DNA of 36,267 nucleotides from Cruorifilaria tuberocauda (taxonomy: Eukaryota > Nematoda > Chromadorea > Rhabditida > Onchocercidae): positions 1-36,267 of the forward strand of contig JABVXU010000539.1 in NCBI GenBank assembly GCA_013365365.1. The letters are read 5' to 3'. The notes under the pieces were generated by a model that was not told the origin of the DNA, made no database searches, and saw nothing but the letters and a program-made list of their open reading frames with translations. Positions 11,631 through 22,413 of this stretch are shown piece after piece (the first letter of the stretch is position 1; the number at the start of each line of letters is the position of its first letter). Both the position numbers and the translations under genes were made by a program.

Positions 11631-13360
11631 ATGATCATTTCAAAAACTATGTCACAACAAGGATTACGTTCGTTCCTGCGTGAAGTATCAGCAATATCTG
11701 AGAGATTAACTCAATTGAAGTTTTCAAACACTATCACAGATAGTGATAATGCTTACACAACGGAAGCAGAAATGCTGTCGGAACGTGCTCGTCGACTTGT
11801 ATCCACTCTTACTCTCGATATGCTCGGCGCAGTTCTTCCAGATCGTCTTGGTTTGTCTTATAAAGATCGCTTTTTATATTTAACACATAGTATGTTAAGC
11901 TTATTGAATTAATTCAAAATTATTTTTGAAACATACACTGGTTTACTTTTTACTATAAGTCCCTAACCTCTACGTAGTTCAGCTACTGGAAGTGTATGGT
12001 TGCTTTGGATGTATCGCAATGAAATGTATTCCAGGTAGCTTCGATCAATTAAAAAAACGTTATCTTATTCAGTTAAGACTATACTGTTATAAGAACTGGT
12101 AGTTTAATTAATAGATAACTTGAAAGATAGAAAGATTTAAATGTTAAATTAAAGGATATAAAGTTAAAATTAAAAGATGTAAAAGAATTTATAGATGTTC
12201 TTTCTTCAAATATATTACGTTTATGCATTCCATATGTATTAATATGGTACACAACACACACACACACACATCTTTACGGTTAAGACTATACTAACAAAAA
12301 TTATTGGACGCGAAGATAAATATTAGGAATGAATGATTGGATTGCAAATAATCCTTTTATTATTGGAAAATTTTATTTTGCTTGTCCTTGCTACAGAATT
12401 GTTTTAATTAAAAAGCTTTGTAATTTTATATATTATAGGTCTTGCGGCGTTGACCGCTCCAATGTATTATATTGATATTTATGAATCTGAGCATATTCAT
12501 GCCTGCATATTTGGCTTCAAAAGTTCTGACTTTCTGTTTCCATTACACGATCATCCGGATATGTATGGATTTTTGAAGGTTCTCCGTGGTGCTCTTGCGG
12601 TTAATTCTTATACTGAACTTTCTCATGATGAACAAGAAGCATTGAAACGGACAAAATCGAACGCTCTATCATCGAGCATTACTATTGCCAGGTATAATTT
12701 CATTTCTAAATTTTTGAATTTTACAGTTCGTTTTCTTATTAACGAGTACTAACGAGTACATTTGCTGTGATGCATATTTTCATAATTGTCTAATCATACG
12801 TCTGCTTCTGAGACAGATTTATGTTGTTAACTGCGCGATCATTCCTCATAATTAAGATGATAACCAATCGCATGATTACTATCAGTTATTCTATTGTTTT
12901 CCTTAGACGACTTCTGAAATTTTGAAAAGAATATGCTTTAATTTCTTTGAAACTATTAAATTGCTTTAATTTTCACACCATGTAGTATTAATCAATGTTA
13001 TTGGATGGAAAAAGAAGAATCTTTGGTTTTTCCTTCTTTTGCTGATATTTCATGTTTTTTTTAAATGACTTTCCGTAAATAAAGTTTTACAGATTCGAAG
13101 GTATCAGTAATCGTTGGTATAGTGATGATTGTGTATGTTTGGGTCCTGAATTTGGTAACATTCATTCGCTGACACCACTTGAAGATGGTACAGCATTTTT
13201 TGATTTACTAATGCCCGGTTATGGTGAAAAGCCATGCACCTATTTTAAAAATATTATACAAAATCCAAAATTAAAGCAAGTATGTCTGCTTCAAAAAATT
13301 GGCGAACCAGAGGATTATTATTGTCAGCTACTACCTTATGAAAAAATTAGGACACTTTAA
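11631..13360 (+). CDS. ADO: 2-aminoethanethiol (cysteamine) / N-terminal cysteine dioxygenase, ADO/PCO family, 3 exons
   Basis: Iron(II) thiol dioxygenase that oxidises cysteamine and, in the characterised family, N-terminal cysteines of regulatory proteins as an oxygen sensor feeding the N-degron pathway. Exons 11631-11889, 12439-12691 and 13093-13360 join in phase to 259 aa (human ADO about 270). The cupin core shows PLHDHPDMYGFLKVLRG; H123, H125 and H195 (in GNIHSLTP) match the three iron-binding histidines. C219 and Y221 (PCTY) align with the Cys-Tyr pair reported to cross-link in the human enzyme. About 85 N-terminal residues, largely helical in appearance, precede the core. A second in-frame ATG lies at 11649, so the start could be 6 residues later. 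A cryptic 52-nt exon candidate lies in intron 1. The gene stands alone on the plus strand. Confidence 0.94.
11983..12034 (+). other. Candidate frame-breaking cassette exon in ADO intron 1
   Basis: This stretch is bounded by TAGTTCAG on the left and by CCAG|GTAGCT on the right, and it is open when joined to ADO exon 1. It is 52 nt long, so including it puts exon 2 out of frame and reaches TGA soon after. It may be a decoy or a poison exon; direct exon 1-2 splicing gives the conserved protein. Confidence 0.3.
12252..12270. repeat. Short (CA)n run in ADO intron 1
   Basis: An essentially pure AC/CA dinucleotide run of about 18 bp lies within the 549 bp first intron of the ADO gene. Confidence 0.75.
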
Positions 13361-14521
13361 GTGTAACAATTTTGTTACTGGAATATTTTTCGAATTTGTA
13401 GAATTTGTGAATATTGTACATAACTATACTAGCTTTTTTTTCGAACTTATTTCTATGCGTTATTGCATCCATGCCGATAATAGTAATGTCATAATCAGTA
13501 ACTAAATTATTCTGAAAATAACATTTACCTAATATTACTCAAGATATGATATTATAAATAATTGTTATTATATTGTTATTATGTAAAAAAGCAAACATTG
13601 TATATTTTGACATTTTATCATTATTTATTTCATTGTTAAGTTGCATGTTTTTTTTTTTTTTTGTAGTGACTTTGTTCAGTTATTTTCTCCCATACTGTTA
13701 CTTAAAACATTTATTTTACCTATTTCTTTTAATAGACATTTGATTTAGTTATTCTCCAGATAATATTTTCAATCCCTTGGCATTTAATATTTACTGTATA
13801 ACTGCCGTGATGGAAGTAACTTATTGATAAATAGTTCTGTCGATAAATAGAAAACAAGAAATTTTTTCTCCGCATCTCAATGAAATAGGTAAGCATACCA
13901 ATTTACGTCAATAATAAGTTAATTATTAGAAATGACAATATTTTTAAACCTGAATAACTGACATGCACTTCCATCATTTTAACACTTATTTTTTTGTAAT
14001 GGTTGAAAATTTTGTGAATTTATATAGATTAACTGAATTTGAGAGGAAATACTCTGAGGAATGTATTAATGATATTCATTTATTTGATTCTCAGGTAAAT
14101 AAATTATCAACGCTTTCAAGTTTGCTAAGTTTGCTATCAGTTGTTATTACTGTAATGTTATGTTAGTAAGACTCCATACTAAGTTTTTTCACAAGATTAA
14201 TACAATGAATAATTAAAATAATAACAATGATAAGAATAAAGTGTCCCAAAGGGTGTATGAAATAATCATTAATGGATTGTGTTGAATGATTATGTTAAAT
14301 TAGCTTAGTAATACAAATTGAGGTTAATGAGATTGTACGAATGAATCATTCAGGGTTTTATTTCTTTATTCTTTTTTTTTTTAAATTGAAAATAATAAAT
14401 AATATTTTTATTATTTCGAAAGATTGAGCTATAGTTTGAAATTATATACAAATAAAATTAAAATATCATTGGAAATGTTATGAATTATTGATAGTCAAAT
14501 GGATTTTCCATGTGATTTTTT
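13361..14521. other. Convergent intergenic region between ADO and the small membrane-protein gene
   Basis: It should hold the 3' UTRs of both flanking genes. On the minus strand, AATAAA lies at 14357-14362 and 14365-14370, about 155 bp after the membrane-protein stop. A pure T-run is at 13648-13662. A 67-codon open frame at 13963-14166 (+) has no recognisable motif and is probably chance or part of the ADO 3' region; AATAAA occurs on the plus strand near 14234. Confidence 0.55.
14357..14370 (-). terminator. Candidate polyadenylation signals of the small membrane-protein gene
   Basis: Two overlapping-range AATAAA hexamers occur on the minus strand, at 14357-14362 and 14365-14370, about 150-165 nt beyond the stop codon. 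Confidence 0.45.
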
Positions 14522-15940
14522 TTAATAAAATTTGAAAGCTTTAAGCCATTGACATTGCGGTTGACCAAAACATTTTGTAGTTAATAGTAAAATTAAAAAT
14601 ATAACCAATAAAACACCAATGAATATCATTATAATTAGAGCAATAGCTGCCAGTAAACAACGGATACTATCGAAACTTATTCCAAACCCTCCATCATTTT
14701 CTGCCGAAAGAAAAATTTTAATTGAATTTCATTTAATTATGAATATTTAATTACTTGATTTAACTTAGAGTTGTATATATTTAATGAAACAGTAATTAAA
14801 GAATTTCGTAATATGCATCGATTTTTTTTTTGAGAAAAAAACTATAATTTCTCAACAACTTTTGCTATCTACTCCTCTTCTTTTCTCTTTATTTGATATA
14901 TGATATTGAAAATACGAAATTAAATTAATGAAGTTTAAAATTAATAACTCATTAAACTTACTGCTTTTTTCAATTGTTGTATTGTTTTCCTTCATTTTAC
15001 TGGTGATCGCACTCTAAACGTTTAAAATTAAATGAGTACTGGTAATATTTGAATTGAATTGGAAATCTTTCAATGTTTCATTAATTTATCATTCTGGTCC
15101 ACTTACTGATATGTGTGAAATTTTCAAAGAATGAAACTTAAGGAAAGAGCAATTTTATTATCTTAAAATAAAGAAAACGTTAAAAAAAATTGGTGATAGC
15201 TGATAAGAGTGATGTATAAGAATGATAAGATTCGTACATCTAATTAGATAGATTAAAATTTATTTATTATCAAAAAAACATGTGAAATCCATGCTTACGT
15301 TTTTTTCGCCGAGAGTTAATTGCCGGGTTTGCTCATGGGCTGGTGTTTTTAGTGATGGAGTAGTAACTGCAGGTGTACTTGGAGGAAGTTTAAATACCTG
15401 TGTTTGTTGCGCTGGTGATGGTGGTGGTGCTAAAAGAAGATGGGTAATATATGGATTAATTTTTGAGAATTATCAAATTATCTAAAATGGAAAATTTCAA
15501 TTTTGGAAGAAGCTAATAAACATTAAGCTGCTTAATTATTCTATTGCTTTGCTAAAAAAATGCTATAAATTTTACTGTAAAATGAATTGTGAAAAAATAA
15601 ATTTCAACGAAAGATTACACGTAATTCAATTGATTTCTTGTTGACAAAATAATTTTAAAAGAATATACTCTTATGTTGGCATGTGATCTTGCGTCATTTC
15701 ACGTCAAGTGTTTGTTTTATCTATTCATATCGTCAATTTATTTAAATTCTTCGGTTCAACTTATAGTGATGCAGAAGATAGCGCAAAGAAGAAGTGATTT
15801 ATAAGTTGAATATTTATCAATCGATCTATCTTCTCATAAAATCAAAAATTATTTAAATAATCAGTAAAAAAAATGAAAATGATGTAAGAGTATAACGAAC
15901 CGGATGAAGCCGGACCCAATGCTTCATATTCATCTCCCAT
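14522..15940 (-). CDS. Small proline-rich single-pass membrane protein, unrecognised, 4 exons
   Basis: I do not recognise this family. Exons 15901-15940, 15299-15429, 14962-15013 and 14522-14700 join in phase to 133 aa. The start MGDEYEALG was chosen because an acceptor (TTTCATTTAG) lies 25 nt upstream; the frame stays open further upstream, so a longer N-terminus is possible. Residues about 10-45 are rich in P, T and A (APPPSPAQQ, PPSTPAVTTP). There is no signal peptide. One strong hydrophobic segment covers about 89-114, followed by a 19-residue tail with two cysteines (KCFGQPQC). The layout fits a tail-anchored or type III single-pass protein. It follows the AROS-like gene on the same strand by 780 bp. 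The four phase-matched junctions with GT/AG sites (GTTCGT, GTAAGC, GTAAGT) support a real gene. Confidence 0.65.
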
Positions 15941-16460
15941 AATTGATTTTCCGTTTTCCTTTCTTCTAAATGAAATGAACAACCGTTCAGAAACACGTAC
16001 GAATGATGATATGAAATGTTAGGGAAGAATGTATTATTATGTGGAAGTACAAATTGCTACGTAATCACATCTCAACTTGTCACGTCTCAATTTGGAATTT
16101 CGATTAATCGAAAATGAATTCCATTCCCACGTTTCTAAATCACTACTAAATTCAATATTATGTGATTAGTTTTCAATTACTGATGGTGGTTATTGGTGAA
16201 TGATTACCAATTACAGCTAACTCCTAGTATATAACTCTTTCTTTTTTTACGCATAAATAAGATTTCATGATACATGTAGTTTCCGTATAAAGCATATGCA
16301 TTTTGTTAATATAAGACACATTAATAAACTTATTTGTTTACTGATTCAATTTTTTGAATCCATTCTCTGCCTTCGTAAATTTATGATGCAATATTATTTT
16401 TCAATCGAAAACTTTATGAAATCTGCAACTTTCATTTTCAATTTTTTTCAATCTTCAACT

Positions 16461-16466
16461 TTTATT
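16461..16466 (-). terminator. Candidate polyadenylation signal of the AROS-like gene
   Basis: An AATAAA hexamer on the minus strand lies about 255 nt beyond the AROS-like stop codon. No closer canonical hexamer was seen. Confidence 0.3.
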
Positions 16467-16720
16467 TTTCACTGGTGATACAGATGTAAACTTCCAAACA
16501 AACTGATGCTTTAAAATTTTTTAACAATAAGAATGAATATAAATCTGTAGCAAAATAAAAAAAATTGATAAGTCCCTAAAAAAATTCTCTATTCTTTTTT
16601 TGACGTAAATACAAGAATACATTTCACTTTTAAAAAAAAGAACAGAATAATTCATGGTAGTGATTATTATAGGAGCTAAAAAGATTGAAGCACACAAACA
16701 TTGCATCATCCACAAACTGA

Positions 16721-18280
16721 TTACTCTGCTGATTTTCCATGTAACTGCTTCTTGCTGACGTTTTTTCCTTGTAACAACTGTAAAATTTCATTTATATGTT
16801 AACAGCAATTTTAATAAGTGCTGATAAGTGTTTAATACTTTCATATACTTTCTAATCTCAGATAAATACAGAGGGAACATAATTATAACGAAAATTCTTA
16901 CACTTGAACATAAGAGAGTTTACCTTTATTCTGTCAGGTCCGATTTTCATGAAATCTTCATCCGTAAATATTGATTTATTGCTAGATTTTTTCGACTTCC
17001 ATCGATGAGATTGCACTCCATCTAAATATCAAATACACTGAAGAAATAAATCTAATCGTTTTAACGATCTTTTACCTGCTATTCAAAGCTGGTAAAAAAG
17101 TCTTTAGATGGTTTATCATCACATATTATATTCAACCATCATCAAATAACGTCAACCTGTTGAGAACAACTTAAGGATTTTAAATTTCAAAAAATAGTAA
17201 AAGAAATACGAACTATTTCGACGACGCAATGCACGAAGTATCTTTTTACGACGGCGGTTACGTTCATCCATGTAACCTGTTATCTGCTTGACTTTGTTAG
17301 GATCCAACTTACACTTTGTTTCATAGATCATATATTTGATGTTACGTTTTAACAGATCCGATTTACCTCTTAAGCGACATTCTTCTAACAATGACATGTT
17401 CTGAAAAAAGAAAACACAAATTCAGCAATTGAAATGAAAAGCAGAAAATAAAAATGTGATAAAATGAATGGAGAAAAATAACTGAAAAATGAAAAAATCG
17501 ATAACCAGTGCTCTTTCTTAACATGAAATTCAATACAATGCGCACAATGCAAGGCTACTTAAATTTCGGCAAAAAAAGATTCATGCCATAAACTTAATAT
17601 ACTGCTTCACATCTTCATGTAAAAATTATTGATCAATGTAGAAGTTCTTTACTACTGTATTATTTTTTAGCCATTACTTTCGAAATTTTCTTTTTGTTGA
17701 GGTTCGTTACATTTCTTCTCTTCATATTCAAATTTATGATGTCATCTAATTCTGGATTGTATTCTGACGTAGTAGCTATAGCAGCAAGTTGTTGACGAGC
17801 TCTTTCTGCTTTCGAGGGTTTCCCCTTTCCTTTTCGTACAGCTCCAATACTTTTCACATTATCATCTAGAAATAAAGAAATCTTTTAAAAAATAAGGATA
17901 AATAAAGGAACTTGGAATATTTCCACATGAAATCTATATAGATGAAAAAACCGCAAATTTCATCATTTTTCATCAATTTCATCATCGTTAATCCAATATG
18001 TAATGCATAAAGTTCAAGCAATTAAGATAATAATATATTATGATTATGATCAGATATTTATTGCCTTTCATAAAATCTACGATCTGACATAACACTGGCA
18101 TAGAATTTTCTCTCCATTTATCATTATTATCATTTAAAACTTCATATTGGAAAATAATCATATCTGGTACATGTTCAATAACGTTCCAGTCGTGTCCACC
18201 TTTCAAACAAAAATTAAAACTAAAATTAACGAACCTTCATCCACAATCCTAATAGCTTCCTTTAACAATCTCATTGACAT
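16721..18280 (-). CDS. RPS19BP1: AROS / RPS19BP1-like protein (40S biogenesis factor, SIRT1 regulator family), 5 exons
   Basis: In vertebrates this small basic nucleolar protein binds ribosomal protein S19, is part of the small-subunit processome, and was named as an activator of SIRT1. Exons 18235-18280, 17678-17865, 17214-17400, 16924-17021 and 16721-16777 join in phase to 191 aa. The N-terminus MSMRLLKEAIRIVDE resembles the start of human AROS. A lysine-rich stretch (GKGKPSKAERARQQ) follows. The best match to the family is LEECRLRGKSDLLKRNIKYM at about 82-101, with the C-terminal SIFTDEDFMK at about 157-166, like TVFTEEDFQK in the human protein. Two donors are GTTCGT, and exon 2 ends at GTAATG eight nucleotides before an in-frame stop. 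Without that splice, exons 2 and 3 would look like separate short frames. It lies 447 bp downstream of the S30 gene on the same strand. Confidence 0.82.
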
Positions 18281-18315
18281 TTTGCCACACTTCAAAAAAC
18301 TCCAACAAGAGCTTG

Positions 18316-18330
18316 CTAAATTCAATATAA
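18316..18330 (-). promoter_or_regulatory. Candidate trans-splice acceptor of the AROS-like gene
   Basis: On the minus strand the AT-rich sequence ending GAATTTAG leads into the 5' UTR, 35 nt before the ATG at 18280. It lies within the short gap after the S30 gene, where a downstream operon gene would receive its spliced leader. Confidence 0.4.
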
Positions 18331-18590
18331 AATTTATAAAATATAATGCATGATAACGCATAATAGGAATAAGAAAACGTTGGAATCAAGCAACGTTAGG
18401 CTGTAATTCCATCTTTCGCATGCTATAAAAATTGCAAACGTTTTAAACCAGACCCCGGAGGTGACACTTTTGAACAGTTCTGAAAACCTTCAGGAACGAT
18501 ACAATCAAACTAGGGATTTGAGTTTACTTCGTTTTCACATCATTGGACGCATACAGAATTAATAGAGCTGTTCGACTAGATAAGTAATAC

Positions 18591-18645
18591 TTTATTTTGA
18601 AAAAATTATTCAGCATAAAGACAATATCAAATCAACAAATTTATT
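18591..18645 (-). terminator. Candidate polyadenylation signals of the FUBI-S30 gene
   Basis: Two AATAAA hexamers on the minus strand, at 18640-18645 and 18591-18596, lie about 85 and 135 nt beyond the S30 stop codon. They precede the AROS-like start, which sits about 310 bp further on. Confidence 0.5.
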
Positions 18646-18727
18646 TCCGTATATAAGCATTACATTAAAAATGAAATCTTTTGAATTATTCGAATATCAG
18701 TTTAGTTACTTCGATACAACTCTGTTT

Positions 18728-19875
18728 TTATGCTACATTTGAATTCGGCCCACGTTTTCTTCCTATTCCACTAACGGCTATATTCACAAAGCGTCTGTTA
18801 TACTGGATACGACGAGCCGCTCGGCCTGAAAGTATTAAATGAGATGTATTGAAACAAGCGATAAATCGACATAGTCTAACTCCTAACGCACTACTCACTA
18901 ATTTTATTAGCGAAACCTTATACAATTCATGTCCAAGCATTGAAAATGAAATCTTACCAGTCTTCTTCTTTTTCTTTTCCTGTTTTTCAACCTTTGGAGT
19001 TTGAGCTCGTACTTTCCCTGCTCGAGCTAACGAACCATGCACTTTGCCTAAAGCAAAATCGAATTTGCCCAGTGACTTCAGTGGTTGGAAAAAATTTTCC
19101 GAGAAGGATACTAACTCTCAAACAAATCTTTCAAACTAAGAAGAAAAGAAAAAAATGATAAAATATCGTGCACAGCACTCGCTGTTGCAGAATTGGATTA
19201 CCTCCAAGAAGTCGGAATGAAACATCAATGTTTGCTTTATCACAGATCCCAAAATCTATGAGTGATGCTTTGTCATCATCTAAAATGGTAGCGCCATGCG
19301 TCAAGACTACTCCGTCAACGTGTAATAAAGCCTAAAAGCGAGAAAAAAACATCCGCGAAATGTATGTAAACTGTATTGCGCTTCCCTCAACCATGCTATT
19401 TTCTTGGGCTTTAAAAGATGAATAGAACAGTTCAATAAATCCTTTTTAATGTAGTTAGTACTACAACAGCAGAAATATTCCATTATAGCTTAACTGCTAT
19501 TTTGATAGGAATCCCTATTCGTTACACACAATTTTATAATTATGTATTAAACGCTTCGCAATGTATAAAATCTAATCCGCCATTTCTAAATCCTAACAAA
19601 ATGGCTAATTAATTTTCGGAAATGAAACTTCAATAATCTGGCAACATCTCAAGAGAAAGTTGGACTCTTCCATACTTAAGCAACTCACGCCAAATCATAA
19701 TACATCTGATAATGCTTAATAATGAAATGATGAAAACACTCAGAATAATTTTAATATATTAGAAATATCTATCATTAAGGCTAGCAAAACAAACCTTGAG
19801 ATCAGCCACTGTACTCGATTCCGGAATACATATGGATCTCACAGCATCATCGATGCCTCTTATAAAAATCTGCAT
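18728..19875 (-). CDS. rps-30: FUBI (ubiquitin-like) - ribosomal protein S30/eS30 fusion, FAU ortholog, 4 exons
   Basis: Encodes a ubiquitin-like domain fused to the small-subunit ribosomal protein eS30; in this family the two are separated after a Gly-Gly. Exons 19795-19875, 19202-19331, 18958-19047 and 18728-18825 join in phase to 132 aa (human FAU 133). FUBI starts [10 protein letters not shown] and ends at RLLGG (about 67-71). S30 begins [13 protein letters not shown] (from 72), continues with [10 protein letters not shown] and ends QYNRRFVN ... GPNSNVA; these are near-invariant family sequences. An acceptor (TTTTTTGCAG) lies 41 nt before the ATG, fitting trans-splicing. The FUBI half is far less conserved than the S30 half, as usual in this family. 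It heads a same-strand trio with the AROS-like and membrane-protein genes. Confidence 0.97.
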
Positions 19876-21304
19876 TATCTCAGCTATCTCCTAGGCAATC
19901 TTCTCGACCAGAAAATCTGCAAAAAAAAGGAACGAATTGCATTGGAAATACTTTGGGCAGCAGTATTCAGACTATGAAAAAATGATGACATAAATATGAA
20001 GATAATTAAGCACGGAAACTTCGAAAATATCAATATGAGGACTTTTGAGAGAAGCCGATTCAACTTTCGAGATTGCACTTAGTAGCAAGCAGCCAAGCTA
20101 ATTTTAGAACTCAGCAATTGAGCGAGCATATTCTTAGTGTACTGGTGACACTACAACTCTAGGGTAGATGTAAACCACTCCCAAATAATTTACAGAAAAA
20201 TGACATACAACGGTAGCCGCGAAATAACCTTTTAAATCCTGCTAATACGACATCTTAAGTGTAACAACCGCCAAACCCGAGATATCCCAGAAAATTTGGG
20301 ACTGCTCACTCGACAAATCAGTTATCACCCAGGGACTACCTTGTGTTACAATGATACATTCTTGAGTCGTTCCGTCGAGCCACAGTGCAACTCGCGTATC
20401 GGCGTGTATTCTATCATTAGAAGGAATTTACTGTAGTGCGCCCGACCATGGAAATTAATTTGTCAAGCATTGAATAGAAAATTAATTTCATGCTATCAAC
20501 CTATTATATCAAGTTGGTTTAGGTTTAGAATTAGGTGTCAAAACGTACACAAAAAAAGAACTTCCATTTTATGAGATCTGATAGTCAAAACTGTTATTCC
20601 ATTAGCAGTATCACATAATAATGATGCAAAGTGGACATGCCATATAGACAGTTCTCATTGACTAAGAAACATGATTGATGACATTGATCAGTGAACGCAA
20701 AATACAATCAGAGATAATATAAAGAAGGAATTTAGGCCGTCTTAATTTATATTCAGTTTTAATTTAGTTTATATTTAGTAATAATTACATTTACAATTAT
20801 GTATAACAAAAATATTAACATTGATATCACTTTATAATATATACAAAGCTAATCATTCAATGATTTTCAAGTAGCTTTAAACACAGTGAAAATTTCGACA
20901 GATTGAAAACCCGTCTTCTGCATAAAAATTTCATGATAAAGTTCTCTCACAGAAACTATTATTATATGCCTGTTATAATTCAATGGTGATATCAAAATTT
21001 CAGTTATTATATTCTACCCAATATGAAATGACTTCTGGAAACTGCGATGAAAAATAGGAATACCCATCCATAAACGAAAATCACAAGTAATGTAAGAATT
21101 GAATATTTGATCTAAAGTAACAGTACAATTTTTCTACAGTTAAAATCTTGTCCAACTAAGTACTGCTGAACGGATATTTAAATATTCATACACATACTTT
21201 AATATTTATAAACATAAATAATTCAGTAAAAAAACCGAAAACTATTTCTTTGCTAAGAGTAAAATATGTAAACTAGCACTAGGGATTTCGAAATACACAA
21301 ATTA
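19876..21304. other. Upstream region of the FUBI-S30 gene, to the ISCA1 stop
   Basis: About 1.4 kb without a supportable exon. The part at 20080-20460 is visibly richer in G and C and in CG dinucleotides than its surroundings, as could fit the promoter of a highly expressed ribosomal gene. The acceptor for the S30 mRNA is at 19917-19932. AT-rich sequence after 20460 probably includes the ISCA1 3' UTR. Confidence 0.55.
19917..19932 (-). promoter_or_regulatory. Candidate trans-splice acceptor of FUBI-S30
   Basis: On the minus strand CCTTTTTTTTGCAG precedes a 41-nt leader ending at the ATG. It is the strongest acceptor-like site upstream of the gene. Confidence 0.55.
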
Positions 21305-22340
21305 TTATATGCTAAAACTTTCACCGCAACCACAAGTACTCTTAATGTTTGGATTACGGAAAACGAATTCAGAAGACAGACGATCTTCGACATAATCCAT
21401 TTCGCTACCTAACAGCGTTAGCTGCGCTTTCGGATCAATCCATAAACGAACACCATCCTCAAAATTAACTTAATGTGAGATTGGCAAAAACATTGCATCA
21501 GTTCAATCAACTGACTAGTCGCTCAGCCATCTACTATCGATATATGTGCTAGATCTAGCCGATGCAGTCATTTCAAATAGTAATTTAATTTCTAAATTAA
21601 TTTTTACCTGCATAACTTCTTCATCAAACTTTGCCTTTCTTTGCGCATATTCAAGTGTATATGTCAATCCATTACAACCACGCTGCCTTACGCTTATCTG
21701 CAATAATTCTGTTTACCTTTTCTTCATATGAATTCAGTCATTTTTAAAACTCTGGATTAGATAAACAGCCATATATGTCCATTTGAATGTCAATCCTAAC
21801 ATTTTTAAATTGATGGACCTGAAATCATCCTAAAAATTGGTTATTTTTTATACTTTTTTAATGAGCACTTTATTAAAAATCTACAGGGAAAGGTTAAAAT
21901 TTTTCTTTATGTTTATTTGCTTCGATTGTTAAAAATAACGTAAAATGCTTTGCTATTCTTATTCTCATATTTCATTTTCAAAAGAAATCGTGATCTTATG
22001 CCCATTACCAAACTTTACAAAATTTTTCAATGACCAATAACAAAAATGACACGTGTGCGTTAAACCAAACCATTTACTCCTGCCAGATACACTTTCAACA
22101 TATTTTTTCAGTTTTCTCAAAGAAACTGACTAGTCTTCCCTGTCTTTCATCGCCAATATCCAGCTGTGAAATAAACTGAAAATATACTTTTAGCGCTGTT
22201 GTTTCCGGTTGCTTGCTTAGCAAACACTTTACACGTTTTACAGCTTCAGGTGTTAACCATAATGCAACCTTCGACGGCATGTCACGACGAATTGTGCCTT
22301 TAATGACGCGAGCTGCCGTACTAGCACGTCGTGAAATCAT
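21305..22340 (-). CDS. ISCA1: Iron-sulfur cluster assembly protein ISCA1 (A-type carrier, mitochondrial), 3 exons
   Basis: A-type Fe-S scaffold/carrier needed for mitochondrial [4Fe-4S] cluster maturation. Exons 22188-22340, 21608-21697 and 21305-21457 join in phase 0 to 131 aa (human 129). The N-terminus MISRRASTAARVIKGTIRR is basic and amphipathic, as expected for a mitochondrial targeting peptide. The family signature follows: ALWLTPEAVKRV, VRQRGCNGLTYTLEYA, SEMDYVEDRLSSEFVF, NPNIKSTCGCGESF. The three conserved cluster-binding cysteines are present at C59, C123 and C125. An acceptor TTTTTTCAG lies 62 nt upstream of the ATG. It follows TDRD3 on the same strand by 675 bp. Confidence 0.97.
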
Positions 22341-22402
22341 ATGCTTCAGCTCCTTTTCCAGCTTTTTTTCAAAAAAAAAATCGACCTATTTATGAAAGAA
22401 AC

Positions 22403-22413
22403 CTGAAAAAATG
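22403..22413 (-). promoter_or_regulatory. Candidate trans-splice acceptor of ISCA1
   Basis: On the minus strand ATTTTTTCAG leads into a 62-nt leader before the ISCA1 ATG. It lies in the 675 bp gap after TDRD3. Confidence 0.45.

Noticed and set aside
13963..14166. 67-codon plus-strand open frame with a hydrophobic end, after ADO
   Set aside because: No family match, no adjoining exons, and it lies in the likely 3' region of ADO. It remains possible but unsupported.
16521..16715. Minus-strand open frame with a hydrophobic stretch just after the AROS-like stop
   Set aside because: It overlaps the sequence directly after the AROS-like last exon in another frame; the exon ending in GKSAE and a stop fits the gene better.
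18430..18500. Slightly GC-rich segment between S30 and AROS-like genes, considered as a snoRNA
   Set aside because: No proper C box (RUGAUGA) and D box (CUGA) pair with terminal stem was found on either strand.
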